From NCBI GenBank assembly GCA_009617715.1, contig VTFK01000036.1, forward strand, positions 1 through 64,000: a stretch of 64,000 nt of DNA, in the 5' to 3' direction. The notes under the pieces are model-generated. The model did not search any database and was not told where the DNA came from. It saw nothing but the letters and a program-made list of their open reading frames with translations. Below, in pieces: positions 47,842 to 60,302 of this stretch (position 1 is its first letter; the number at the start of each line of letters is the position of its first letter). The position numbers and the translations under genes are program-made. The DNA comes from Plectrocnemia conspersa. Its lineage: Eukaryota > Arthropoda > Insecta > Trichoptera > Polycentropodidae.

Positions 47842-49074
47842 GCTCTCTGTACGATTCGTTTATATTTCTCGTGTTAATGTAGTTTCTTGACTTGTATCTG
47901 TATGTTATGTTTGCGAGCCAATTGCATCGCATCTTGAACACACCCAAAGTATGTTCACGCCTTCAAATATAAACAGTCCAGATGTCCATTCCAGCGATCT
48001 GTAAGCTAAAGGCAGAAGAACAATAGTATTATGCGCATGGAAGAATGTATCGTATAGATAGCGCGCGTCCTTTCCAAACAAAGAGTAGTTTTTTTTCTGG
48101 TCTCGGAATGGATGTACTATTAAGCGGTCAGTGCAATGTTTTAAATGATTAAAGCAATTGTTTGGTCATGAGATCTCTCCTCTATTGTTGAGTGTGGCCC
48201 TATTTCGATACGTGTTTACGTTTTTTCATAGTGGTTGTTAGAATGACTTTTAAATTATAACAAATTGTGCAGGTGGTTGAAATCCTCACAATACCAAAAA
48301 AATGTTTTGCGCATCGCAAGAAATTATATTGTAGAATAATTTTGAACGATTTATGTGTAATATTATATACATATAATATGTCTGATTCTGGTTTACTATA
48401 TATATATAGATAGATATTCACATGTGTTATAATTTAACGACTGTACATATAATATTAAAGTTGTGCACAATATAATCTTTAGGAGTGGCAAGAATAGTAT
48501 TGCAATATTGTCTAAAGCAAAAGTTAGGTGTGGGGTGAAAACTTTTGGGATTGTGTATTTGAAAGTTTAACTTCTTGTTGCGCATTTGGAAACGCTATAA
48601 GATTATGTGGTCAGTAATTTTACGTTATAATCTGATTATGTATACTATAGATGTTGATTTGAAATAAAAAAGTTAAGCACAATACATACGTACTTAGCAA
48701 CATATAGGAACATTTATTTCAAACACTTTCATAATATATATGTCAGGTAACAAATAACATCTAATACTAAATTTTATAGAATTACGAATTGAAAAGATAT
48801 TTTAAGCAATTGTTAATTATGTGTGGATAATTATCTTATCAAAACAATCAAGAAATTTAAATATACAAATTTGTCATTAGAATAGCAATCGATTCAGAGC
48901 AGCATTAATAATGTTTTTTAATTGGCTTAGTATTTGTAAATTTGTATACACACTCCATTTTTGAAGTACTTATACAAAAGTTGAATAATTTTAATGTTTA
49001 ACTCTTACATTGATCATAGAAAACTGCTTAAAAAAATTACAAAAAGTACACCAACTAATAGTGTTTTTGTGCCA
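47842..49074. other. Gene-free stretch between two hAT relics
   Basis: A mildly GC-richer patch at 47842-48110 precedes AT-rich DNA. No gene is recognised. The terminal repeats of the downstream hAT relic could not be located with confidence here. Confidence 0.4.
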
Positions 49075-49376
49075 CACAAATAATTTGTTACAGTTATCCA
49101 TATGTTCATCTGAGTCTATTTTTATATTTGTTTTTAACCACATTTATAGTTGAAAATAAAGACTCGCATAGATAAGTAAAAGAAAATAATGTATTCAATC
49201 TAAAACAGTTCGAACATAATTTAATATTGCATTTTTCTTTGCTGAAACGAATGGTCATATAGATTCTGTATAGATTTAAAAAATATATTTTTAGTTCTAC
49301 TGGTATTTCATTTTTTAATATCGGTAGTAGCAATGGGCAATTTTTGCCCCAATACCGGTATTACCGATATTGGGGC
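49075..49376 (-). mobile_element. hAT transposase C-terminal fossil with subterminal repeat
   Basis: On the minus strand a frame ends with LFSFTYLCESLFSTINVVKN and KYKNRL, followed one frame over by SDEHMDNC. This is the hAT dimerisation-domain signature (FgStYLCEs.FS.m..iKsKyRnRLtDEHl...) of the ZBED/GTF2I-repeat type. Directly upstream on the same strand (49275-49376) lies the CAATACCGGTATT-rich subterminal sequence shared with 47735-47833. It includes a perfect 9-bp hairpin (GCCCCAATA at 49346-49354 with 49368-49376). The 5' end is therefore joined almost directly to the C-terminus, a large internal deletion. Confidence 0.75.
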
Positions 49377-51388
49377 AAGAAAGAGAGGCATAAAACTAAT
49401 GATTTGTGTTACTCAAAATTATTAAGGATTAGAGTTTTGGTCTGTAGAACAAACAAGGAAGGATTATGTTTATTAACATCTAGCTAAAATATTCACACGA
49501 ATCCCTAGAGATCAACCTCTCCAATACGACATAGATAATACGTGACGCAGTTACTACTAATTATAATGTTAAGATAAATACATACTGAACTGATCTATTG
49601 TAGAAATAAAGTATTGCGTTGTGTGGTGAATTGGTCGTGATGTTATATAATATAATAGACGGGCCCCATCTGGACTTAATAAATCAGGAAGTGTGCCACG
49701 TCAGCTTTAGTTTAGAGAGTTATTTATGGTTGACATTATCAGTGATGAGCGTTTCAGATTTATTTTTGTAGACTCATCGGAAATAATGTAACTGAATATT
49801 TAGTGGAAATATATAAAAAAAATCATAATGATTTTGAATTTAAAAAATTTAAAACTCTCCTAGACTTTGAGAATATTTATTCAAAAATTTTACATTTGGT
49901 ATGTAAACATATTCTCGCCAGGCAGTAACCATGTCGTTTTCCTCTCTGTTTCCGCAGTCAAACGAATTATGACCTGTGCGCCTCGCAGACTTTTCTGATG
50001 CTCTTCACGTTTTGCCGGAAATGCATATTTGATGCAGAATCCGCTTCTCAACGCTTGCACTGTTCGGTCATAATGCTCATCCATCCGAAAGCTCCGCGAA
50101 TCGCAGACAACGGCGGTTTTTTTTATACGGCAAATGCAAAAAATCAATAGCATTAGATCAAAGCTGGGAGAACGTGTCGTCGGTAAAAAACCACCGCGAT
50201 ACGTACGGAAAATTGTCTCCGAGGCGGAAAATTACAATCGCGCGAGAGGCAGATGGAAAACACCTATCGGCGCCGGGGAAAAAATAATCTAAAGTCAGGA
50301 ATCGCGGCATATGGAAAAATATGACGAAAATATATTCCGATTTGAATCCGTCTGATCTATCTATTTTTGCATGTCGTGAAGATAATGATTTAAATAATAA
50401 TATTTATTTTATTCGTAAGACTGTAGAAGTTATGTATTATAAAATGTTACAAATTCTTGTCTTACTAATTTTATCAAGCATCGTTTAAATATGCATATTA
50501 TTTATGGAGCATAGCCTATTTAGATAAGCAACTATTTTGCGTCATCGTCGCTGTATTCCAACAATTTGAAAACATTTTGTACAACGTATATTATTAGAAT
50601 ACACATTTTTACGTGACGCGAAAATTTCGAACGTATTATAATTTTGGGGTTGTTTCACACTCACAAAAAACGCGAGATCGATGGCCGTCGTTTATTATCG
50701 CGCAAAGGCGAATAAATATCGTTAATCGGTCGTTGTCGGCTTATCTAATTCCTCCCTACCCCGGCTGGGTAAAAAAATTTATACGCCCCCAATCACTTAT
50801 GGGGTAGCATTTGCATGTTTATCGAAAAGGCTTCTCCGGGAGTTGCAAAGTATACGTCGGAAAATTCATTTTTCATCGCGATATTCGATATCCCGACGCC
50901 CGACGCGAGCTTTCACATAATAAAACTGGGTCCGCGTAATAAATTCACGTTGTGCTTATTTAATTTTGATTGTGAAATTTGCGTGTGCGTGCGTATTTAT
51001 TAACGCGCGCGCGAGAGAGTTGTGCGTTTGTTATTTATTCAGATCGAGCTTTATCCGTTTCGTGCGCTGTTAGCTTTGAAATAATGGCGAGATCTCGGCT
51101 TAAGATATACAAGAACATACACTAGTGTGTTTTGTGTGTGTCATAAATCGCAAACGTGCGTTGCGCATATATTATTTAGCGCTTACGCACAAATAGGCTT
51201 AATCTATAATGGGTTAATTGTGCAGTGTATGTTTTAAAGTGAGCTTTAAAGCTGAGCGAATTGAAGTCTTAACAAAAAGCGTTTTAATCATCTTATATAT
51301 ATTTATATAATTGTATGTAGAACACGAAAGTATTTAGAACGACGAACGAAGCGGAATAACGACAAAACGGCGACGGAGAGCACGTTTG
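49377..51388. other. Gene-free stretch; CpG islets 49890-50290 and 50610-51060
   Basis: Two marked GC-richer, CpG-bearing islets alternate with AT-rich DNA. The second ends in a CGCGCGCGAGAGAG simple run (about 51004-51019). Open frames there have no domain and no splice support. These are good candidates for conserved noncoding elements. Confidence 0.45.
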
Positions 51389-52450
51389 GCATGTTGTGTT
51401 AACATCCAATCTGGGCCCTCTGTTTTTTGTGTTATTTATTAATGACATAAATACAGCAATTACAAATTCAAGTTTTCTTCTGTACGCAGATGATTTAAAA
51501 TTATATAAATGCATTCGATCTGTTGTGGACTCCTTCTCTCTACAAAGTGATTTAGACTCTCTATGGAGATGGGCTTCCGTTAACCGTCTGCCATTTAGTG
51601 TCGGAAAGTGCCATACTGTGTCATTTTCTCGATTCCCATTCACCATCAGCTTATTTCTACCATCTCGGTGGTAACATTTTGACTAAAGAAACTTCCACTA
51701 AAGATCTCGGAATCACTTTCGAGAGCAAATGGAGGTTCTCTCTACACGTACACGACGACTGTGATAAATCTTCCAAGATGCTCGGCTTTGTTATGAGGAA
51801 TGCCTTTCACTTTGACGATCCGTCAGTTATTCGCATCCTCTATGACACATTAGTTCGTAGCATTCTTGAATCATGATCTATAATTTGGAATCCCCGAATA
51901 GCCAAATATTCCCTTTTAGTGGAAAAAAATTCAGAAAAGGTATTTAAGATACCTTTACAAAAGGACATTTGGTTATTATCCGTACATATATCCCAGCGCA
52001 TTTCTTTTAGGAGCGTTGGGATACGATTCGCTGAGCTCTCGCAGAAAGTTGTATGTCGCTAAGCATTTTTTCAAATTACTGAAAGGTGCTGTCGACAATC
52101 CAGCTATTCTCGAAGAATTCCAGTTTTGGGTTCCGGAACATTTTCGAGAATCACGATCGCGTCCTCTTTTGATGGACGCTAGGGCTAGGACGTCCGCATT
52201 TGCCGATTCGCCTATAGCTGTGGCTATCCGGCTCCTTACTACGCTGGCATTACATATTGACCTGTTTAATGTTAGCTACGAGAGCTGATCCAGTTTTTAT
52301 ATTTTTTTGTTATGTTTATTATTTGTAAGTATTGTTATATTTATGTATATATACGTTTTATTTGTTTTGTAAATTTAAAATTTGTTTTCGAACATTGTGG
52401 CGCATTGGGGTAATCTATTAGGCCACGATGGTCTTAATTTAATCTAAAAA
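51389..52450 (+). mobile_element. 5'-truncated Jockey-like LINE, best preserved copy
   Basis: The coding text starts at the RT palm with SNLGPLFFVLFIND and contains an intact YADD (FLLYADDLKLYK, about 51474-51510). It continues LQSDLDSLWRWASVNRLPF and VGKCHTVSFSR, then (one frame over) STKDLGITFES, LGFVMRNAFHF and LYDTLVRSILES. A TGA interrupts the ES-x-SIIWNP block. Another frameshift in an A-run precedes RYLYKRTFGYYP, LGYDSLSSRRKLYVAKHFFK and SPIAVAIRLLTTL, ending in a stop near 52288. About 110-160 bp of 3' UTR follow. It is an inactive relic truncated inside the RT domain, with no endonuclease. Confidence 0.9.
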
Positions 52451-53089
52451 AAAATCTGACGATGTTGCGAACCCAACCAAGCAAATTGGTCCTAAAACAC
52501 ATGTGTTTATCATAGCATTGCAAGCCACATCAATAACAATACTAGACGATAACACTATTTCCAACTGAAAAAAATAATTCTTTCTATATAATATAAATTC
52601 TGATCGATTAATATAAATTCTGACCATCTAATATTTATTCTGGCCGCTTATATTCTGACCATTTTATCTAAATAAATAAATACGAGCCGATAAAAAATGC
52701 ACTTGAATTTTGATAAAAATAGACTAGCGATATGACGCTAAAATTTCCTTGCTACCGAAATTATTGCTAGTAATATAGCGATATTTATTACTAGTTTTAT
52801 ATATGTTTAAATGGAAACAACAATAAAATGTGAATTTTGAAAACAAAGTAACGGGTATTCAAATAGCATGTACTAAATTTACCGTGTTATTGGGGGGTCT
52901 ATGAGTTAAAGTAGCTCTTTATTAAAAAATGTTCATATCTAATATGTACAAATTTTCTTATCTGATATGTACGAGCTAGATCGATTTGTATTATTCATCG
53001 CGATATTCATCCGTGAGGCTAGAAACATCTAGGAAAACTTAATGTGACGTACGATAGAAATTACAATTTTTGATATAAATTGCGAAACA
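52451..53089. other. Gene-free stretch with minisatellite at 52585-52670
   Basis: The interval contains the roughly 20-bp TAATATAAATTCTGACCATC-type tandem words (52585-52670) and otherwise AT-rich DNA with no gene. Confidence 0.4.
52585..52670 (+). repeat. About four tandem 20-bp units (ATAAATTCTGACC type)
   Basis: ATATAAATTCTGATCGATTA, ATATAAATTCTGACCATCTA, ATATTTATTCTGGCCGCT and TATATTCTGACCATTTTA follow each other head to tail. Related words occur at 17350-17470. Confidence 0.75.
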
Positions 53090-53164
53090 CAAATATGAAT
53101 ATAGGATTTGAACCCAAGTCTTATCGGGTATCAATCATTGACTATGCCACTGGTCAACTGCTCT
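53090..53164 (-). repeat. tRNA-like SINE head or tRNA pseudogene
   Basis: The minus strand carries an A-box-like TGGCATAGTCA (53139-53149) and a perfect-looking B box GGTTCAAATCC (53104-53114) at tRNA-like spacing. The acceptor-stem ends do not pair, so it is not a functional tRNA. It is probably the 5' head of a SINE of a different family from the one at 13.4 kb. Confidence 0.45.
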
Positions 53165-53251
53165 AATTATTTTAAAATTACAATGGTATAGTATTTTCTA
53201 GTGTGAAAATAATAATGTTTAATTGTAACGATCATTATAATAATAATTGTT

Positions 53252-53270
53252 AAAAAAAAAAAAAAAAAAA
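53252..53270 (+). repeat. A19 homopolymer
   Basis: A run of 19 A residues followed by TTTATAAAA. It could be a retroposon tail but no element body is recognised upstream. Confidence 0.8.
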
Positions 53271-56227
53271 TTTATAAAAATATTTACTTAATACAATTTT
53301 ATGTACATTCTGTGTACACCACATGAAGCTTAATATTACTCGTTGGTATCTATATCTTAGAATGATTAAAAAAAAAAAATTGTGCAATAATGATGTAGAT
53401 ATTTGTGTAGTATCGCATCTTCATAGTTTTAAGTCGTATTGAATATCGAGTTTAATTTTTGGGATTCAGTAACTGCTTAGCTAGGCCAGATGGTCAATAT
53501 TTTTTTCGGTTGCTTCGGTATAGTTTTGTTTAGTGCAAGTTGCACTAAACTTTTGTTTATTCCAAGTCGAAAGCGATCACTCCTTGTTTGTTTCACCAAC
53601 GAAAATTTCATTTCTTCAAATCATTAAGTTTTGTGACTCTTTTAACAACTAATTTAAATGCAACGATTATGGTGGACCCGACACTATTAAAAAAATTGTA
53701 TTCAGATGCTCTATAAATAGTTTTTTCGCAATTATTAATTTTATACTAACAAACTAAATAACTAGCCCGCCAACAACTGACTATTTATTCAAATTACTTA
53801 AAAATAATGAAAACTGCTGATACTATTTCTATATTTTTTTTTATTATTTTATTTATAATTTTTTTATTTAATTTTAGTATTTTTATACATATTGTAAGCT
53901 TGTGAATAGTTTTTTTTAATCTAGAAGCTATAAAAATGCAACGTAGTCTATTATGAAGACGTAACATAAATATATAAAATTAAACCTTTCTTTACAAATA
54001 TGTCTGTCATTTATTTAACAACCTTTTTTGTATTGTAGCTTACTACATTTATTTTTTAATTCAGTCATTCATAAATTTGCTTTATATATTATTCTTAGAA
54101 AATTATAAAAATAGCTTATGCTAGCTGTATTATGTATGTATTTACATCTATTATATGATCTTATTAAAGTATCTATTCATTCTTTTAATTAAGTCGTTTC
54201 ATATTAAATAAAAAATATATAGAATTTTCTGATGAATCTTCAACACAATAGCAAATTGCTCAACTTCATCACTCTATAATTTGTATTATCGATTATATCT
54301 TTACAAATTATATTAACGTATTTTAAATATTGTTTATTATTAAAACAAATTTTATAAACTGCCTATGAATTAATTCATTAGCACAAACAAATTATATTAG
54401 TTCGCTCGTAAATTCTGCTTAAAATACAATATACCATTTAAAATTTAATCACAATTTGTGTTATTATATTACAGTTGTATATATAGATATATATGCATAC
54501 CGCTCGCATTATTAAGATTTCCTTGTTGAATTTTATTTTTGTTCAAAACTTTGCAATACACAACACGGGCACCTCCCCCGAGAGCTCTTCTGGAGGGCTA
54601 ACTCAATAAAAATATGAAAGTCATTCTTTCGAAATTTGTTGTTGTCCGTGTTTTCCGTGAAAACTTTCCCGGTGAGAGGAGGAGGAAGAGGCTGCACACT
54701 GCTCTTGCATAATTTCTTTTCTCAGAAATACCCATTGTTACGGATATATAAAAGCGGTCTCCCCAATTATCTTTGTTCGCCTCGATTTCTTCCAAATTAA
54801 TCGGATTACATATGAAGAGTATCCTTGCTAAAAAAAAGTAATCTATATATATAGTACGTACGTGATTCACGCACTTTCTAAGCTTCGACTCTTATCTGCA
54901 TTAATAATTCATGTGTTTTCGCCTTCTGGCGTGTACTAAAACGGTCCCCGATTTTCTCCCAGATGTTATGATTAGCGACCGCAATCTCGAGGAAGCCGAT
55001 ATTGGCTTTGTTTGTTTTCGGCTACCGATTTTCAACCCTTATTGTTTTCTTCTTTCTGTTCGCGGTGCACTCCCCAATTACGCCAGTAACGAATTTTCTC
55101 CGACAAAGAAAAATATGAGCGGGAAATTGAAAGGAAACGCAAAAATACGTAACTTGCGGCTTGTTTTCTTGTGTTTCAAAAATCCTTTTTGGTTTAATTA
55201 ATAATTTAATATTATTTGTGATGGCTTCAAGAATTTAGATGAAATAATGTAGTACAAAAAGTTCAATTACAGAAATTGATTCCTAGTTATCAATGATTTG
55301 GAAAATGTGGTCTCTGTGTTATTTTTTACTCCAAGTATATCTGTCAAATACGTGAGAAACTATTTAGAATTTTTTTTATTTAAATTTAAAATTTCGCTAA
55401 AAAAATGTTTGCCAGCACGCCAAACATACAACATGTAAGCAACTACGCGATACTTTCTAAGAAATAGAATTTATAAGAAGATATTCTGTGTGTTGTTTTT
55501 GTGAGTTAATTTACAAATGTTGTTCATATTGATATTTAATAATAAAAATCATAGACTCTATGAGTTTAATATATGCACATCGTTTGATAAATTAAAATCA
55601 ATCTGTGTCGTACATATTATGTATTGAAAATTCTCCAAATAAAATTAAAACCAATGGAGTTGTGTCACTTGGATTTAACCACTTTTTTATTTTGTTGGCG
55701 TAAAAAAGTGATATTTTGTATCCGAGCAGACGTCAATTAACAGTTACAAAGCATTTGCATAAAACAGTGTTCTTTACTTGAATAAAGACTATCTCTGGCA
55801 TAAAAATACCGAAGCCATGAAATTTACATTTTATAGAATGACAACGTTTCGACGATTTCGAATCTATACGATATTTTGCGCAGCAATGAGTCTGATAAGA
55901 TATGTATTATACAATTACTAAGAGTGGCATTGGTCAGAAGACGTGGGACTTTCCGTCAATTCTCAAGAGTATATATGCTAGAACACTGCTGCACTAAATT
56001 ACGCATTTTAACTACTTCCGCCACATTACTTAAAAAAAAACGAAAGTTCATCTTTACTCGCACTAAGCGAAAATTGGCCGAATCGACCGAAACGATTTTC
56101 TGATAGTCCGATATTTTTAAAATTGATATTAAATATTATAGCAATATTTTACAAATTCAGTAAAGCGGATTTAAATTATTTTAAAATTTATTCAACTAAT
56201 AGTTGTATAAAAAAAGCATTTCTTATA
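53271..56227. other. Gene-free stretch; LINE linker relic and CpG islet
   Basis: A short relic at 53633-53685 (TTTTAACAACTAATTT...GCAACGATTATGGTGGACCCGACA) matches 44517-44572, part of a Jockey-like linker. The word TAAGTCGTATTGAATATCGAGTTTAA at about 53430 matches the repeat at 7010. A CpG islet lies at about 54560-55180. The rest is AT-rich without a gene. Confidence 0.4.
53528..53550. repeat. 23-bp near-perfect palindrome
   Basis: GTTTAGTGCAA and TTGCACTAAAC are exact reverse complements around one G. Confidence 0.9.
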
Positions 56228-56440
56228 CAGTAGACTCCCCGATAACACGGTAGATAAGGAGCAATTTCTTGCAATGCGTACGTACGAATGCATATGTATG
56301 TCAGGCGCGTGCGGTGAGATCTTTTCCCTTTCACTCGCTTGCATGTTAAATGACGAGAGTGAGAGAGATAAGAGCGTGCGCCCGCACGTTCCAAGCAAGG
56401 GAGCAAAACTCAACAACGTTTTATAAATATTTACGTGCAC
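56228..56440 (+). mobile_element. Tigger/pogo-like element, 5' end preserved
   Basis: After a TA, the sequence begins CAGTAGACTCCCCGATAACACGG, a terminus of the pogo/Tigger class. An internal block GGTGAGATCTTTTCCCTTTCnCTC...GACGAGAGTGAGAGAGATAA (56309-56371) recurs inverted at 60562-60624. The opposite terminus was not found. No transposase frame exists. Confidence 0.55.
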
Positions 56441-59400
56441 ATGTATTTGTTACGGATACAACTTAAAATAACGTAAATACATTTGAGATGTCGACGTTTT
56501 TTCGGGTATTCTGGTGCGACAAAGTTATCGCAAGCTCATAAAAATAATTGCTTTGAATAAATAAGGTTTTTTTATCGTCGGCATTATACAAACGCGTGCT
56601 AAGCGAGCATCCATTAAACGGTTAAGAATAATCTGCGAAAAAGAATTGAACAAAGGATACGGTCGTTGTCAAATACAAAGATATGTATTATACTTTCATT
56701 TCATTAAAATTACATTTTTGTTAATTCTAACAAATTTTCAACGATTTTTTCTGCGCAGATATTATATCTAGATATATACATTAGATAATAACAAATAGTC
56801 TGTTTCCGCCTCGAATAATTCCATTGACCAGACGATCGAAAACTGGAAGGGCGAAAGATTTTTCTTAAATCTTGAAGGGTATATAAGTTTGAACACTCAT
56901 TTCCGTACAAAAAATATACTTAAAAACTTGACACTTGGAATAATTTGCTTTTCGCTATATCTACCGAACGACTTTTAAAAGAATTCCATTTAATCCCAAG
57001 AGATATGCTCTGGTATTGAAACCCCTAGTCATGTTATTGTAATTTTGTAGGGTGAATTTATATATGTATATACATAGTATATCTTTACATTAGTAGAGTA
57101 AAAACATATGTTTACATAAAGGTAATATACAATAACCACAGCTTATAGTGGACGTACCGTTTATCTATTTATAACTCCATCGTATTTCAATTAGGTAAAA
57201 GTTCAATGATCTTTAGGTACAAAAAGCGTAATCTATAATTCAAACCATAGTGCAGTTCCATTTATACGTTTATCAAGTCGGATCGCTACAATCGAACACC
57301 GCTCCCCAAATAGTTAAAGCTCTCGCCCAAATCGAAGTCGACACAATGGAAACACCTAGCAGGCGCTTTCGATGAACCTGGAAAGATAGAAAGACCATAG
57401 CGCCGTCGTAATTGGCTATTAGAGCAAACCTCGCCACCCTTAGACCGTCCGCCGCCTGCCCACCCCCGTTGTGCCAGACAACTTAGTCAACTCCACTTGG
57501 CCTTATTTAATTCCTTGACATGCTTTCGAACTAAAATAACAAGGCCCGGGCGAGGCACGTACACGTGAACGACGGATCAAAGGGAATAGCTACCTACCTA
57601 ATTTAATTTTCTTTCTTCTTTTCCGCTAGCGCAAATCAAACTAAACATTTATTGTAACAAATCAAAATCTTTGTGTTTCAAAATAATTGGGAAGCGAGTG
57701 CCACGAGCAGATAAAATATTTTTTCAATTAAATCGAATGTGTGCCGGTGTACACGAGCGAATGTCCGTCTCGATAAAGGTCGATTTTCAATTATGGGTCC
57801 ATAATGGAGCGACCCTTTTTCCCGTCCGAATTTTTGCGATTAATGGACTCGGGTGGAAAATCGCCCAGACAGGAAGACTCTTATCGCTGATGTCTCTTAC
57901 TATATTAAAATGCAAATAGGTTAGGGTTATTACGTACGCCATGCACACACCCACATACACAAACATCCCAGAAGGGATTGAAAAACGAAATTTCTGTTGG
58001 ACCTATTCCGACCTTGCGTTAAATAACGTAGCTCCTCTGGGAGAAGATTGCCAACTTTGATATGTCAAAATATAAAAGCCTCTAATACGTTGTACATATA
58101 ACAAAAATGGCGCATTTTATAATAGACTATGTATTTTATTTGGTGCTGGTAAATATTTATTATATCATAATTTTTATTAAAACAGACCTTGTGCCAAAAA
58201 TAATTGAGATCAAATTGGGTCAAAAGCGGATTCCAGTGCGCAATTAAAATGATTTATTATGCTAATAACGCATATAATATTTTAATTAATGCGAATCTAA
58301 AACAAAAAACAGGGGCTTTAAATTTATTTGATACTTAAATTAAATTAACATTGACTACATTTGTAATAATAAAATTCTACACCTCAAGTATTTTATCTGA
58401 AAAAAACAAATAAGTTAAGTTATGCCACTGAAACTATTATAAAATAAATAATATATTTTGAAACTGAAAGTATTAAAATTTGTTTCGATAACTACGTGCC
58501 TTCTGTGGTTAATTTGTTCCTGAAATGTTTGTGATAATCTTTGGTTCTCTTGATAAAATTATCAATAACTATTGTATGATGTAACTCCATTAATGGTAAA
58601 ATAATTTTCATGTTGCATGAATGCTTCATTCATATTAATGATTCATTATTAGTTCTAAATATATCGCTTTTTATTTTGTATTTTATTTATCTCTTGTATA
58701 TTAAATTATTCCGAGTAAAATTCAATTAACTAAGTTGTGAAACTAAATTTATTTATAAATTCAATAAAGCTCGCAAATATTATTAATATTAAGATGTCCA
58801 GCTAGATTTAATTAGTAAGCCACAGTGCGGATATTGGTGTTTATAGCAGTTATGAAACATGATCAATATCACTATACATAATCATAGCCTCAAATTGAGT
58901 ATTCTCACATAATCACCAACAACGTCGATACCCGCTCGAGCGCAAACCGTGAATATCGTAAACCGACACCAAAGGTTTGCCAATATCGGTTTTCACACAC
59001 CCGATATTAATTTAGATTACATATCCACAACAAGCATACATGCAATAAGCGCTGTTTCGCGGCTGGATCACGTAAAACGCACAGCGTGCAATTTCGAAAC
59101 ACGTCGATACGTAAACCTTTTTTTTCCCTCTTTTTCACAACCACGTTTTCTTGGTCAGCGCTTTTCTCACGTACAACTTTTACCGGACATTCGCGCACCC
59201 GAATTTTTTATAAACCAACGAGAAAAGTCTTCAAGACGGATGACACGCGTCTGGACTTCTCTCTAATACCTCTTTTCGCATATCAAGTTGCTTAATAAAG
59301 CGGAAGTTTCGGCTGACTGGGCCCTTGCCGCGTCTGCTCGGGTGAAAGGGTTATAAATCAGACCCTGCTAATTCGAGTGGAAATATTAAAAATTACTCAA

Positions 59401-59874
59401 TTACGAGTTCTAAAGAAGGAGTCTGTCGTGTTTGAAAGGAATCAATATTCAAAGCGGATCAAATAGGCAACATAAAAGCATCTATCAGTCTATATATAAT
59501 AATATATGAAGATAGTTGAATAGGTATACTCTTTCAATAACGACTTGTTGATCTTGTCGTCTTTAATCTCTTAATTAAAAAATATAATTATGCTACCAGA
59601 ATGTGGCTTACAAATTATGAATGAAATTTTTTACAAACATATGTATAAATAGCCCTTATACAAAATTTCTGTGATCCAGGAGCTGAAAAATCACTCGAGA
59701 ATTCACGTATTTTCGTGACAATTTAGTTAATAATATCTTCAGATCATCGTTTAAAAAATAGTTTAATACCTGCAATTTTTAAATTGTCATATTATTAAAA
59801 TTACGCTACTGATAATTATAAAAGTGGGGCGAACTGAAGTCGGCCGAGATCTACGACTTTTTCGTGAATATTCA
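56441..59874. other. Gene-free stretch; CpG islets 57240-57960 and 58930-59360
   Basis: The islet at 57240-57960 is one of the longest and most GC-rich in the window. Another lies at 58930-59360. Frames within them are short, overlap on both strands and lack domains. AT-rich DNA makes up the rest. Confidence 0.45.
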
Positions 59875-60302
59875 TTTTACGCAAAATCTTTTCATATGCC
59901 GTCCGGACCATAAGGCATTCTGTCACTTCAGAATATTTGCGCGCGGTCGAAACTATCCAAATAATCGCCATCGATTTTAAATTGTCGTTATTATTAAAAT
60001 TTATATAAAGATAATTAGAAAATACATAAGGATATTCGAAACAAAATCAAGTACCACTAATTATTTTTTAATTATTTGCTTGCAATTTACGCAAAATCTT
60101 TGTCGACTTTTGCAAAATGCCATAAAGCATAAAAATGATACTTCAGAATACGAACACCACATCTGTGACTATCTTAGAATTTGGCGCCATCGATTCTAAA
60201 TAAGAATTCGTTATGGTGTGACATTTATATGAACCGATCTAGGAAAATACATAAGGATATTCGAAACGATTTTTTTAACAAAATCAAGTACCACTAATTA
60301 TT
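59875..60302 (+). repeat. Diverged tandem duplication, about 210-225 bp unit
   Basis: TTTACGCAAAATCTT (59876 and 60086), CTTCAGAATA (59927 and 60141), CGCCATCGATT (59966 and 60185), ATACATAAGGATATTCGAAAC (60022 and 60247) and AAAATCAAGTACCACTAATTA (60043 and 60280) occur in the same order in two adjacent units. A further partial unit around 59775-59815 shares TAAATTGTCnTATTATTAAAATT. Confidence 0.85.
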
